DNA of 64,000 nucleotides from Burkholderiales bacterium (GTDB lineage: Bacteria > Pseudomonadota > Gammaproteobacteria > Burkholderiales > SG8-41). Shown here piece after piece: positions 25,254 to 34,270 of this stretch. The translations under genes and the position numbers were made by a program. The stretch covers positions 124,001 through 188,000 of the forward strand of contig JAIETP010000003.1 in NCBI GenBank assembly GCA_019744975.1, given 5' to 3'. Below the pieces are notes generated by a model. That model did no database searches and was not told where the DNA came from. It worked only from the letters and a program-made list of their open reading frames with translations. Numbering within the stretch: position 1 is the first letter of the stretch; each line of letters starts with the position of its first letter.

Positions 25254-26243
25254 TTACTGTTTCTGGATGCCGGCGGCATTGACAACCTGCTGCCAGCGCG
25301 CGACCTCGCTCGCCAGATACTTGCCGAAATCCTGCGGCGACGTGGCACGCACTTCGAGGCCCTGCGCGGAAAACCGTTCCGCGATGCGCGGCTGGCGCGC
25401 CAACGCCGACAGGTCTCCATACATGCGTGCGATCACCGGTTTGGGCGTACCCGCCGGCGCCAGCATCCCGTACCAGGTCGTGTATTCAAAACCCGGCAGG
25501 CCAGCCTCATTCGCCGTCGGCAGATCGGCTGCTGCCGGCGCGCGTTTCGCGCTGGTCACCGCCACGCCATTCAAACGCCCTGCCCGCACCAGCGGCAGCG
25601 CGGTGGCCATGTTGGTGACCATGAACTGGATTTCACCGGACAACAGGCCGGTGGAAGCCAGTCCCGCGCTTTTGTACGGCACATGCAGGGTGTCGACTTT
25701 TGCCGACAGCTTGAACAACTCGTTGGCGAGATGGCTGGCCGTGCCGTTGCCGGCGGAGCCAAAGGCATATTTGCCCGGCTGTGCCTTGAACAGCGCAACC
25801 AGCTCGGCCAGCGATTTGGCCGGCACCTTGGTGTTGACGGCGATGATGCTGGGTTGCTCTGCAATCAGCGTCACCGTGGAAAAATCGCGCAGGATGTCGG
25901 CGGAAGGATTTTTGTACAGTGCCGGGCCGATGGCCATGGTCGAACTCGACACCAGCACGGTGTAACCGTCGGGGTCGGACTTGGCCACGATGCCGTTGCC
26001 GATGGTGCCACCGGCGCCGGGCCGGTTGTCGACCACCACGGGCTGGCCCCACTGTTCAGTCAAGGCCTGGGCCGCGATACGGCCGACGATGTCGCTGCCG
26101 CCGCCGGGGGCCAGCGGTACGACCATGCGCACGGGTTTGACGGGGAACGCGGGTTCTGCGGCATACGCAGGCTGCCCCAGGAACAATGCGCCGGCGATGC
26201 AGGCGCAAAGCTTAATTTGGACAAGTTTTAAATCAAGAGACAC
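25254..26243 (-). CDS. Bug family (TctC-type) periplasmic solute receptor 8
   Basis: A 329-residue receptor. The GTG at 26243 is the preferred start because AGAGGA lies 8 nt upstream, and the protein then has a leader (SLDLKLVQIKLCACIAGALFL) ending in QPAYA. The mature segment EPAFPVKPVRMVVPLAPGGGSD has Ser for the usual Thr before the ligand-loop Asp. VDNRPGAGGTIGNGIVAK and DPDGYTVLVSSST follow. It lies 128 bp downstream of the CoA ligase on the same strand and is followed by a terminator, so receptor and ligase may share a transcript. A carboxylate that is activated to a CoA thioester after uptake would fit. Confidence 0.87.
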   Translation of the reverse strand: MSLDLKLVQIKLCACIAGALFLGQPAYAAEPAFPVKPVRMVVPLAPGGGSDIVGRIAAQALTEQWGQPVVVDNRPGAGGTIGNGIVAKSDPDGYTVLVSSSTMAIGPALYKNPSADILRDFSTVTLIAEQPSIIAVNTKVPAKSLAELVALFKAQPGKYAFGSAGNGTASHLANELFKLSAKVDTLHVPYKSAGLASTGLLSGEIQFMVTNMATALPLVRAGRLNGVAVTSAKRAPAAADLPTANEAGLPGFEYTTWYGMLAPAGTPKPVIARMYGDLSALARQPRIAERFSAQGLEVRATSPQDFGKYLASEVARWQQVVNAAGIQKQ

Positions 26244-26371
26244 TGCCTGTTTCCTCTGCTCATAGCGCAAGGGTTGCGCCTGGAAGAGGAAAATAACCGC
26301 CGCTTGTTACAAGATCATTGCAGGATCATGACAGTAGGCTGGGTGCTCAAACCATCAAATCAAAACAATGA

Positions 26372-27991
26372 TCACCGATGCTTTGCAATCGGCGCCAGAT
26401 CCACCGCGGTTGCACGCAAGGCGACATCAGCACGCAACACCGCCTTGGCGATCTTGTGCGTGGGGGTATGCGGCAGTTCGTCAACGAAAGCCACGTAACG
26501 CGGCACTTTCTGCGGCGCAAGCCGGGCGCGGCACCACTCGGCGATTTCTTCGGCGCTCACCTTTGCGCCGGGTTTGATGGCGACGACGACAAAAATGTCG
26601 TCCTCTCCCAACTCGGATGGCACGGCAATCGTGCCGGCTTCGGCCACCGCCGGATGTTCGCCGACCACACGATCCAGTTCGGCGGCGGCGATGTTTTCGC
26701 CGCGGCGGCGGATGATGTCGCGCTTGCGCGAGATGAAATAGTAATAACCATCCTCGTCACATTTCACCAGATCGCCGGTCTTGAACCAGTCCCCTTCGAA
26801 AGTGCCGGCAGTCTGATCGGGATCTCGGAAATAACCCTGCATGATGATCGGCGTCTTGACCCACAGTTCGCCGGCTTCGCCGACAGGCACATCACGCCCC
26901 TCGTCATCGACCACGCGGCACTGCGCCCATGGCCGCGCCGGATCGGGATGACGGCCGACAGGGCCCATGCTGCCCAGCTTCTGTATTCCTTCGAAGGGAT
27001 TGCAGGTGACGCCGGGGATCTCGGTCATGCCGTAACCGCCGATGCGGTGCGGAATTTTGAAATCATTTTTGAAGGCCTCGTCCATGCTCGCGCGCACGCC
27101 GTAGACTTTGGCAATGCGGTGCTCCGGACGGAACTCGCTGCGCGGGCGGTTCCTGAGTATGCTGCCGATGGCCTCGATGATATTGACCTGGGTCGCGCCG
27201 GTGTCGACCGCGGTCTGCCAGAAGGTGGAGGCCGAAAATTTCGGAATGATGATCATGCAGGCGCCCGCGGCCAGCGTGCCGGCCACGGAATAGAACATCG
27301 CATTGATGTGGAACAGCGGCAGCACGACCATCACCCGATCGTCATCCTGCAGGTAAACCCGCTGCACAAAGGCCTCGCCGCCGGTGACAAAACTCTTCTG
27401 ACTGTGCATCGCCCCCTTTGGAAAACCGGTGGTGCCCGAGGTGTAAACAATCAGGCAGGTCGCATCACCCGTGATGTCATCGGGCAACGCTGTCTGCGGC
27501 GCATTTTGTGCCAACTCATTTGCCAAGTCATTGATTAAAGACACATCGCCGGCAGCCGCATCGAGCATCACAAACCACGCCGGTGTTTTCAGCCCGGCCG
27601 CGGCATCACGCGCAACGGCCAGTGTGTCCTGCGTTGCTGCTACAGCGCTGACCTCGGCATGGTGCAACACGTACTTCGCCTCTGTAACGCCAAACTCGGG
27701 ATTGACCGGCACCATGATCGCGCCCAGCCGCGACAGCGCGAGCAGCAGCAGCACATGGCCGTCGCAGTTGCGTGCCATCACCGCCATGCGATCACCCTTG
27801 CGGATGCCGCGCGCTGCGAGCACACGCGCCGTGGCATCGACTTGTTGCGAAAACTCACCCCAGGACCAGCTGCGTTCGCGGAAAAACATGAAGGGACGCG
27901 CGGGATCGCGGCTGGCGCGGCTGGTCAGTACGCCGTTGAGGGTGTAATCGTGTTCAGGGTACAGGCGCAGGACTTCGAGTGGCTTTTTCAT
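26372..27991 (-). CDS. AMP-forming acyl-CoA synthetase
   Basis: This 539-residue ANL-superfamily enzyme activates a carboxylic acid with ATP and CoA. Motif A3 is LIVYTSGTTGFPKGAMHS and A5 is GGYGMTEIPG. A7 is GDWFKTGDLVKCDEDGYYYF, then the hinge SRKRDIIRRRGENI, and the A10 Lys is in PTHKIAKAVLR. The ATG at 27991 starts MKKPLEVLRLYPEHDYTL. The order and spacing resemble crotonobetaine/carnitine-CoA ligase (CaiC), but no cai genes are adjacent, so the acid is unknown. It is divergent from SMP-30 paralogue B with 79 bp between starts. Bug 8 lies downstream. Confidence 0.9.
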   Translation of the reverse strand: MKKPLEVLRLYPEHDYTLNGVLTSRASRDPARPFMFFRERSWSWGEFSQQVDATARVLAARGIRKGDRMAVMARNCDGHVLLLLALSRLGAIMVPVNPEFGVTEAKYVLHHAEVSAVAATQDTLAVARDAAAGLKTPAWFVMLDAAAGDVSLINDLANELAQNAPQTALPDDITGDATCLIVYTSGTTGFPKGAMHSQKSFVTGGEAFVQRVYLQDDDRVMVVLPLFHINAMFYSVAGTLAAGACMIIIPKFSASTFWQTAVDTGATQVNIIEAIGSILRNRPRSEFRPEHRIAKVYGVRASMDEAFKNDFKIPHRIGGYGMTEIPGVTCNPFEGIQKLGSMGPVGRHPDPARPWAQCRVVDDEGRDVPVGEAGELWVKTPIIMQGYFRDPDQTAGTFEGDWFKTGDLVKCDEDGYYYFISRKRDIIRRRGENIAAAELDRVVGEHPAVAEAGTIAVPSELGEDDIFVVVAIKPGAKVSAEEIAEWCRARLAPQKVPRYVAFVDELPHTPTHKIAKAVLRADVALRATAVDLAPIAKHR

Positions 27992-28070
27992 GATCTGGCA
28001 GCAAGTGGTTGTGACTGAATTTTGGCATACAATCATCGCCATTCACGCTGACCGTCCATATAGAGAGACC

Positions 28071-28991
28071 ATGAGCTTCTTCGCCCCGCCTGAACGTTTC
28101 ACCGCCGAAGTTTTCGCCGAGCTGCCGAAAAAATTCCGCCGCACTAAAGTCACCGCCGAGCGCCTCGCCGCCGGCCGGCCCGCGCCGCAGGGCGGCTGCT
28201 TCCTCGAGGGCCCGTCCTTCGACCGCAAGGGCAATCTCTACGTCACCGACATCCCCTTCGGCCGCATATTCCGCATCTCGCCCAAGGGAACATGGGATCT
28301 GGTCATTGAATACGACGGCGAACCCAACGGCCTGAAAATCCACAAGGACGGCCGCATCTTCGTCACCGACCACAAGCGTGGACTGATGCTGCTCGACGCC
28401 AAACGCGGCCGCATCGAAACCCTCATCAATCGCTACAATCTGGAAACCTTCAAGGGCCTGAACGACCTGGTATTCGCCGGCAACGGCGACCTCTATTTCA
28501 CCGACCAGGGCCAGACCGGTTTGCAGAACCCGACGGGCTGCGTCTACCGCCTGCGCAACAACGGCAAACTGGAACGCATCGCCGACAACATTCCGAGCCC
28601 GAACGGTCTGGTACTGAACAAGGCGGAAAACACATTGTTTGTCGCGGTCACCCGCGCCAATGCGGTGTGGCGCCTGCCGCTGCTGCCCGACGGCACGCTG
28701 TCGCGCATGGGCGTGTTCATACAGATGTCCGGCGGACGCGGCCCCGACGGCATGGCGATCGACGAGGATGACGGCCTGGCCGTGGCACATCCGGACATGG
28801 GCGCGGTATGGATCTTCAACCACCGCGGCGAACCGCTGTACCGCATCGACTCCCCCGGTTCCGACGTGGTCACCAACTGCGCCTATGGCGTGAAGGATCC
28901 ACACACGCTGTACATCGTCGATTCCGAAGGCGGCGCGATCCTCAGCGCAGAGCTGCCGACGCCGGGACGCAGGATGTATGCGTTAGCCTGA
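28071..28991 (+). CDS. SMP-30/gluconolactonase-like beta-propeller hydrolase (paralogue B)
   Basis: A 306-residue propeller close to the protein at 20813, and the two must have arisen by duplication. Shared parts include LEGPSFDRKGNLYVTDIPFGRI, LNDLVFAGNGDLYFTDQGQTGL, PSPNGLVLNKAEN and GPDGMAIDEDDG with the metal and catalytic acids. Start at ATG 28071 follows AGAGAG. It is divergent from the CoA synthetase, with 79 bp between them holding both promoters. There is no signal peptide. It is a probable lactonase, and the retained motifs argue that both copies are active. Confidence 0.85.
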   Translation: MSFFAPPERFTAEVFAELPKKFRRTKVTAERLAAGRPAPQGGCFLEGPSFDRKGNLYVTDIPFGRIFRISPKGTWDLVIEYDGEPNGLKIHKDGRIFVTDHKRGLMLLDAKRGRIETLINRYNLETFKGLNDLVFAGNGDLYFTDQGQTGLQNPTGCVYRLRNNGKLERIADNIPSPNGLVLNKAENTLFVAVTRANAVWRLPLLPDGTLSRMGVFIQMSGGRGPDGMAIDEDDGLAVAHPDMGAVWIFNHRGEPLYRIDSPGSDVVTNCAYGVKDPHTLYIVDSEGGAILSAELPTPGRRMYALA

Positions 28992-28999
28992 ACGGGACC

Positions 29000-29031
29000 G
29001 GCGGATAACGTCGCTTCGCTCCTCATCCGCC
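29000..29031. repeat. GGCGGAT hairpin between convergent genes
   Basis: GGCGGAT (29000-29006) and ATCCGCC (29025-29031) form a 7-bp stem with an 18-nt loop, 8 bp after the stop of the lactonase. I recall GGCGGATAACG...ATCCGCCCTACGG strings as intergenic palindromes in other proteobacteria. It may act as a bidirectional terminator although no T tract is present. Confidence 0.55.
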
Positions 29032-29067
29032 CTACGGGTTGAGCAGTGTTCCGCTCATCACCGCGTT

Positions 29068-30510
29068 TTACCGCACCAGTAAATCCACAAACTCATGCAC
29101 CGCCATACCCTCCAGCCTGCGTTGATCCATGCAGGCCGCGGTAATTGCGGCCTTCTGCTTTGCAGCAAAGACCATGCCGGTGTTCTCATTGAATTTTTTC
29201 ATCACCGCCGGTATGCCCTCCTTGCGCCGCTTGCGGTGCCCCAAGGGATAGTTCACTTCCGACAGCGGCGTCTTGCTGCCATCCCTGAAAAACACCTGGA
29301 TTGAATTGGCGTTGGTGCGCTTGGCGGGATCGTGGTATTCGCGCTCGTATTTGGCGTATTCGGTCAGGCGGATTTTCGCTCGCAGTTTGTCGATGCGCGG
29401 ATCGGCGGCAATCTCGTCCTCGTAGTGCTTGGCCGTCATGTCACCGAAAATCAGACCGATCGCCATCATGTACTGCATGCAGTGATCGCGATCGGCAAAG
29501 TTCGCCAGCGGGCCGGTCTTGTCGAGGATGACCATCGTCGAGTTGTGGCCACGCGCCTCGATATGCTTGATGTCATCAAGCCGGTCCTTGACCAGCGGAT
29601 GCAGCTTGATCGCCGCCTCCACGCCGGTCTGGCCGTGGAAGGCCGTCGGGTAGGGAATCTTGAACAGGGTGTTCTCGATCACGTAGCTGCCGAAGGGGCG
29701 CTGGAATTTGAAGGGTTTGCCCTTGAACAGCACCTCGTAAAAACCCCACTTCGGCGCGGTCAGCGCCGAGGGATAACCCATCTCGCCTTTTTTCGCCAGC
29801 AGCGACAGCCACACGCCGCGCGCCGAAGCGTCACCCGCCGCCCAGGACTTGCGCGCGCCGGTGTTGGGTTTGCGGCGGTAGGTGGCCAGCGCATGACCGT
29901 CGACCCAGGCATTCGACAGCGCATTGATGATTTCGTCGCGAGTGCAACCGATCAGCTGCGACACCGCGGCCGTGGTGGCGATCTTGACCAGGATGGTGTG
30001 GTCGAGACCGGCGGCGGTGAAGCCGTTTTCCAGCGCGAGGCCGCCCTGCACTTCGTAGGCCTTGATGATCGCCGACAACACCTCGCGCATTTTTATCGGC
30101 GCCTGCCCTGCGGCATGCCGCGTACGGGACAGCCAGTCGGCGGTCATCAGGATCGCACCGATGTTGTCCGAGGGATGGATCACCGTGCGGCCGTAGAACG
30201 CATCGTTGAAATCCAGCCAGCGGATCAGCGCGCCGGCGTTGAACGCCGCGGTCACCGGGTCGAGCACATAATTCGTTCCCGGCACCCGCGCGCCGTTGGG
30301 CACGATGGTACCCGGCACTACCGGCCCCAGCAATTTCGTGCAGTCCGGGTAAGCCAATGCTTCGAACGCACAGGCCAGGCTGTCAATCAGCGTCAGCCGT
30401 GCGGTTTCGAACGCCAGTTTGCTCGTCGGGCGATAAGCATGGGCGTAGTTCGCGAGATCGACTATGACTTTGTCGGGTTGGGGGCGACGATTGGTAACGG
30501 GCGTTGACAT
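29068..30510 (-). CDS. prpD: 2-methylcitrate dehydratase-like protein (PrpD type)
   Basis: At 480 residues its length and sequence are close to E. coli PrpD (483), which dehydrates 2-methylcitrate in propionate use. Blocks seen are TLIDSLACAFEALAYPDC, RWLDFNDAFYGRTVIHPSDN with active-site Asp/His, SWAAGDASARGVWL and KIPYPTAFHGQTGVEAA. FADRDHCMQYMMAIGLIFG and a C-terminal Arg/Lys-rich segment complete it. No prpB, prpC, prpE or acnD is nearby, so propionate metabolism is not confirmed, and a related tricarboxylate is possible. It starts 124 bp from the ABC transporter operon end, on the same strand. Confidence 0.85.
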   Translation of the reverse strand: MSTPVTNRRPQPDKVIVDLANYAHAYRPTSKLAFETARLTLIDSLACAFEALAYPDCTKLLGPVVPGTIVPNGARVPGTNYVLDPVTAAFNAGALIRWLDFNDAFYGRTVIHPSDNIGAILMTADWLSRTRHAAGQAPIKMREVLSAIIKAYEVQGGLALENGFTAAGLDHTILVKIATTAAVSQLIGCTRDEIINALSNAWVDGHALATYRRKPNTGARKSWAAGDASARGVWLSLLAKKGEMGYPSALTAPKWGFYEVLFKGKPFKFQRPFGSYVIENTLFKIPYPTAFHGQTGVEAAIKLHPLVKDRLDDIKHIEARGHNSTMVILDKTGPLANFADRDHCMQYMMAIGLIFGDMTAKHYEDEIAADPRIDKLRAKIRLTEYAKYEREYHDPAKRTNANSIQVFFRDGSKTPLSEVNYPLGHRKRRKEGIPAVMKKFNENTGMVFAAKQKAAITAACMDQRRLEGMAVHEFVDLLVR

Positions 30511-30633
30511 GACGCAATCCTGTGTCGTGATGAGTCACGGATTATAAGCGCCGCGTGGACCGGCAAGGCCGAGCCGCCAGATCGTGGAATCTCCCGGGAT
30601 GTTCCGGCGCCCGATGATGCTCAGATCACGATT

Positions 30634-31437
30634 TCAGGCGACCGCTTTAAGGTCACGCCGGACCACATGGCTGGTCAGTCGCTGCGTGATGTCGCGCCGC
30701 ACCTGGTTGAAATCAATCGCCGAAACCTCGCGGGGCCGCTCCAGATCAATCGCAATGTCGGCCTCGACGCGACCCGGGCCGGCGGTCATCACCACCACGC
30801 GGTCGGACAGCAGCACCGCCTCCTCGACGGAGTGGGTGACAAAAATCACGGTGACACCGGTGCGCGCCCAGATTTCAAGCAGCTCCAGTTGCAGGCTTTC
30901 ACGGGTGATCGCATCAAGCGCACCGAAAGGTTCGTCCATCAGCAGCAGTTCGCACTCGTTGGCAAGCACCCGGGCAATCGCCACGCGCTGTTTCATGCCG
31001 CCGGAAAGCTGTTGCGGAAAACGGTCGGCAAATTTTTCCAGGCCAACCATATGCAGATATTCATCGGTGATTTCGGCAACGTACTTCTTTGCCATGCCCT
31101 TCTGCCGCGGGCCGAAACTGATGTTATCCCGGACATTCATCCACGGGAACAGGGCATAGTCCTGGAAAACCATGCCGCGGTCGCTCCCCGGCCCGGTGAC
31201 CGGTTGTTCGTAGAGGTCAACCTGGCCGGAGGTGGGCTGTTCGAAACCGGCAATGATGCGAAGCAGCGTCGATTTACCGCAGCCGGAAGCGCCGATCAGG
31301 CAGACAAATTCGCCCTTGTCGATGCTCAGGTTCACCCGTCCCAGCGCCTCGACAGTGGTGCCGCCGATCTGGAACCTCTTGGTCACGTCGCGTACCGTCA
31401 GAAACTGGCGTCGCGGCTTGGCGGCTGGTTCATCCAT
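30634..31437 (-). CDS. ABC transporter ATP-binding protein, nitrate/sulfonate/taurine type
   Basis: This 267-residue ATPase energises the importer encoded upstream. Walker A is LIGASGCGKSTLLRI, the Q-loop is MVFQDYALFPWM, the signature is QLSGGMKQRVAIARV, Walker B is LLLMDEPFGALDA and the switch His is in FVTHSVEEAVLL. DEPFGALDAITRE is typical of the SsuB/TauB group. Its start overlaps the permease stop by 8 nt. The three genes run receptor, permease, ATPase on the minus strand. The substrate is an organic anion or sulfonate-like compound, or possibly a pyrimidine precursor; the sequence does not say which. Confidence 0.92.
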   Translation of the reverse strand: MDEPAAKPRRQFLTVRDVTKRFQIGGTTVEALGRVNLSIDKGEFVCLIGASGCGKSTLLRIIAGFEQPTSGQVDLYEQPVTGPGSDRGMVFQDYALFPWMNVRDNISFGPRQKGMAKKYVAEITDEYLHMVGLEKFADRFPQQLSGGMKQRVAIARVLANECELLLMDEPFGALDAITRESLQLELLEIWARTGVTVIFVTHSVEEAVLLSDRVVVMTAGPGRVEADIAIDLERPREVSAIDFNQVRRDITQRLTSHVVRRDLKAVA

Positions 31438-32281
31438 GATGCTGCGGGCTCCATCTTAGTATCCGGTTGTTCAACGCGACTATCATGCGGTCGGTAATGA
31501 AGCCGGCCACGCCGATCACGATCATGCCGGTGATGACCAGGTCAGTGCGCGACAAAGTCCGCCCGTCCATGATCACCGAACCCAGTCCGGTCGGCACACC
31601 GGTCATTTCACCGACGACGATCAATATCCATGCGAACCCGTGCGCGAGCCGCAGACCGTTGAAGATGCTGGGCATCGCCGCCGGCAGTACGATCTGGCGA
31701 AACATGCGCGAGCCGTCGCAGCCGAGCATGGCGGCCGCCTCGAACAGACGGATGTCAACCGAGCGTACGCCGAAAATGGTGTTGAGCAGGATCGGATAAA
31801 ACGCGCCGAGGAATACCAGGAACACCGCCGAGCGCGGTCCCAGCCCGAAAAAAATCATCGACAGCGGCAGCCAGGCCGTGACCGGAATCGGCCGCAGCAG
31901 GGACAGGGTCGGATCAAGCATCTGGCGGATCAGCGGCACCTTGCCGATGAGCAGCCCCAGCGGCACTCCAATCGCAATGGCCAACGCAAAGCCGCCATAA
32001 ACCCGCTGCATTGATGCCAGCAGATGGGACAGTATGGTGCCGCTGAAGGCATCATCATGGATGCCGCCAAAGATGAAATCCCACATCATCACGCCAACCT
32101 GGTACGGCGTCGGCACCAGCCGGGTTCCCGTCATCACCACCAGGTAATGCCAGATCACCACCAGCGCCAGCGGAAAAGCGATGGCCAGCAGCACGCCGCG
32201 TACGCGCTCCGGCAGCCAGGACCGCCGCAGCGCAGAAGGTGCGGCGGCGGCAGCCGGTAATTCCGATGGAATCGTTGCCAT
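31430..32281 (-). CDS. ABC transporter permease, SsuC/TauC type
   Basis: A 283-residue inner-membrane protein with about six hydrophobic helices. The BPD EAA loop is EAAAMLGCDGSRMFRQIVLPAAMPSIFNGLR. The block MLDPTLSLLRPIPVTAWLPLSMIFFGLG is the hallmark of sulfonate/nitrate-type permeases. I chose the ATG at 32281 because it clears the upstream stop at 32301; a TTG at 32314 would overlap that gene. No good SD is seen for either. The gene lies between the receptor and ATPase genes, with an 8-nt overlap into the latter. Confidence 0.9.
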   Translation of the reverse strand: MATIPSELPAAAAAPSALRRSWLPERVRGVLLAIAFPLALVVIWHYLVVMTGTRLVPTPYQVGVMMWDFIFGGIHDDAFSGTILSHLLASMQRVYGGFALAIAIGVPLGLLIGKVPLIRQMLDPTLSLLRPIPVTAWLPLSMIFFGLGPRSAVFLVFLGAFYPILLNTIFGVRSVDIRLFEAAAMLGCDGSRMFRQIVLPAAMPSIFNGLRLAHGFAWILIVVGEMTGVPTGLGSVIMDGRTLSRTDLVITGMIVIGVAGFITDRMIVALNNRILRWSPQHHG

Positions 32282-32300
32282 CGCTGTCGTTGCCGGAAAC

Positions 32301-33263
32301 CTACTTTTTCGCAACCGCGTCGGCCGGCATGAATTTCGCGGTGATGAACCTGTCGAAGTTGGGCAGTTCGCGGATCTGCTTTTTCTCGAGCATCAACTGG
32401 CCGTAAACCTTGGCGCGCCGGATGAATTCATCGTCGACTTTCCAGGTCAGTTGGACATTGGGCGCCGCCAGTTCGATCGATTTCTGCTGCTGGCCGAGCT
32501 TCTGCATGGTCATCTTGACCATTTCCGCACGATTGGCCATCGCGAAATCGGTGGCCTTGCGGTGCATTTCCATCATCACCTTCACCATTTCCGGATTTTT
32601 ATCGATCATTTCCTGACGGGTCGCCCACACCATGTTCAACGAACCGATGGGGGTGCTGTAAGGATACTCGACGATCTTGCCCGCGCCGCTGGCAAGACTG
32701 ATGCCCGGACCCGGCTCGGCGCCGACATACGCATCCACATCACCACGGGCGAGCGCCGGCGCCATGTCGGAGAACGGCAGCCGGATCGGCTGGATGTCCT
32801 TGATGGTCATGCCTTCGGCTTTGAGGCGTTCGAGGATGACCACTTCCTGGGTCGAGCCCGGCCAGATTGCGACTTTTTTGCCCTTCAGATCCTTGATGCT
32901 GCTGATGGACGACTTGGCGCCTGCAACCACGGCCATGCCACCATTGCACTGGGGTGCAAACACCACCACCGGTTCACCGGCCGCAGCACCGAGCATCGCA
33001 GCCGCGATGCCGAAGGTGCCGAAATCGACCGTACCGGTGACCACTGCATTTTTGCCGTCGGTCGGACTTTCGAATGGAATCACCTCGATCTTGTATCCCG
33101 GCGGCGCAAACTGTTGGTAGAAATGCGGCGTGATGGCATGGATCAGCTTCAAGGTGCCGACCTTGATCACCTTCTCGTTCTGCGCTTGCGCGGGTGCTGC
33201 GAAAAGCATGACGGAAATGAGCGCGGCAAGTGCTGAAAACCAATGTCTGCGACCTGATTGCAT
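32301..33263 (-). CDS. ABC transporter substrate-binding protein, SsuA/NMT1-like
   Basis: A 320-residue periplasmic receptor. Its leader (HWFSALAALISVMLFAAPAQA) is followed by NEKVIKVGTLKLIHAITPHF. The two-lobe fold is marked by TGTVDFGTFGIAAAMLGAAAG, SISSIKDLKGKKVAIWPGST and ALARGDVDAYVGAEPGPG. The last of these is the second-lobe ligand loop seen in taurine, sulfonate and thiamine-precursor receptors. It is first in the operon with permease and ATPase. Copy 4 of the AT-rich repeat lies about 85 bp upstream of its start, in or near its promoter region. Confidence 0.9.
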   Translation of the reverse strand: MQSGRRHWFSALAALISVMLFAAPAQAQNEKVIKVGTLKLIHAITPHFYQQFAPPGYKIEVIPFESPTDGKNAVVTGTVDFGTFGIAAAMLGAAAGEPVVVFAPQCNGGMAVVAGAKSSISSIKDLKGKKVAIWPGSTQEVVILERLKAEGMTIKDIQPIRLPFSDMAPALARGDVDAYVGAEPGPGISLASGAGKIVEYPYSTPIGSLNMVWATRQEMIDKNPEMVKVMMEMHRKATDFAMANRAEMVKMTMQKLGQQQKSIELAAPNVQLTWKVDDEFIRRAKVYGQLMLEKKQIRELPNFDRFITAKFMPADAVAKK

Positions 33264-33345
33264 GGCGTGCTCCTGTTGAGGTTGCCGGTTGATGTCAGCG
33301 TCGGCGTGACGCTTACCTCAGACTATTCAGCAATCGCCGTGCCAG

Positions 33346-33376
33346 AAAAATAATTTTTAAAAACAAATACTTATAC
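33346..33376 (-). repeat. AT-rich dispersed repeat, copy 4
   Basis: On the minus strand it reads TATAAGTATTTGTTTTTAAA, core 33356-33372, with 15 of 17 positions as in copies 1 and 2, then AATTATTTTT. It lies between the hydrolase end (33446) and the ABC receptor start (33263). The rest of this 182-bp gap shows no gene. Confidence 0.75.
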
Positions 33377-33445
33377 AATTTCTGCAAATGAGCCCGCCCC
33401 GCGACAGTGCATATGCCGAAGCCCCGCACTGCATGGGTGCGGCGA

Positions 33446-34270
33446 TCAGGCCGCGGCGAGTTCACGCACCAGCGCGGTGAGCTGGCCTGCGGGCCGCGCC
33501 AGTTCTTCGAGGATGGTGAAGTGGTTGAGTCGGGGCAATCGCAGCAGACGGCCCGGCAGTCCGGCGCGCGAGCGAACGGCTGCATAAGTCTCCGACTGCC
33601 GTTGCAGCTCCGGCAATTCGCCGCCACCGCAGGCCAGCAGCAACGGCACCGGCCGTGACGGCAAATTGAACATGGGACTGAGGCGCCGTGCTTCCGCGGC
33701 ATCCAGGCCCAGTTTGGCATTGAGATAATTCAGCCGCACCGGTTCCAGATCGAAAATGCCGCTGATCGCAAGACCGCCTTTGACCATGGGTTGATCGAGC
33801 ATCATTGCGGTGAGATGCCCGCCCGCAGACCAGCCGGAAACAAGCAGGCATTGCGGATCACCGCCGTAAGCCGCGACATGCCGTGCCAGCCACGCCATCG
33901 CATCACGCACTTCATCAACGATGCCAGCCAGTGGTTTTTCCGGGGCAAGGGTATAACCCACCAGCGCGACGTGTATGCCATGTGCCAGCGGCCCCGCAGC
34001 GAGGAAGCTGAAGGTTTCCTTCTGCCGCATCTGCCAGTAACCGCCGTGGATGAAAACCAGTACCGGGCCCGGTGCGGCTGCCGCAAAATAATCAATGCGG
34101 TTGCGCCCCGCAGGCCCATAACGCAGGTCAACGCGCTCAGGTCGTGCTCCGCGCAACAGCGCACTGCGCACATCGAAGTCGGCGAGCAAGGCCGCACTGT
34201 CGGCGACTGCCGCCGAGTTGTCATAAGCGGCGTCGAGCGCTGCGCGATCCATGCCGCGATAGAGGCTCAT
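33446..34270 (-). CDS. Alpha/beta hydrolase, kynurenine formamidase-like
   Basis: A 274-residue serine hydrolase. The oxyanion motif FIHGGYWQM is as in arylformamidases, the nucleophile is in VSGWSAGGHLTAMM, and the His is in RLNHFTILEEL. An Asp for the triad is likely between them, in the ISGIFDLEPV region or later. The ATG at 34270 shares one base with the stop of allophanate hydrolase (TGATG), so translation is coupled. This pairing suggests that hydrolase and amidase act on one N-containing compound, perhaps cleaving a formamide or ester before the allophanate-type amide. The substrate is not proven. Confidence 0.85.
   Translation of the reverse strand: MSLYRGMDRAALDAAYDNSAAVADSAALLADFDVRSALLRGARPERVDLRYGPAGRNRIDYFAAAAPGPVLVFIHGGYWQMRQKETFSFLAAGPLAHGIHVALVGYTLAPEKPLAGIVDEVRDAMAWLARHVAAYGGDPQCLLVSGWSAGGHLTAMMLDQPMVKGGLAISGIFDLEPVRLNYLNAKLGLDAAEARRLSPMFNLPSRPVPLLLACGGGELPELQRQSETYAAVRSRAGLPGRLLRLPRLNHFTILEELARPAGQLTALVRELAAA

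Noticed and set aside
26372..27991. Carnitine pathway (CaiC) assignment
   Set aside because: Similarity is general to AMP-forming ligases, and no other cai or betaine genes are present.
29332..30507. 391-codon open frame antisense to the PrpD-like gene
   Set aside because: Composition (Arg/Gly/His-rich) and lack of motifs show a shadow frame; the minus-strand PrpD is clear.
29068..30510. Complete methylcitrate cycle locus
   Set aside because: Only a PrpD-like gene is present; prpB, prpC and acnD are absent from the window.
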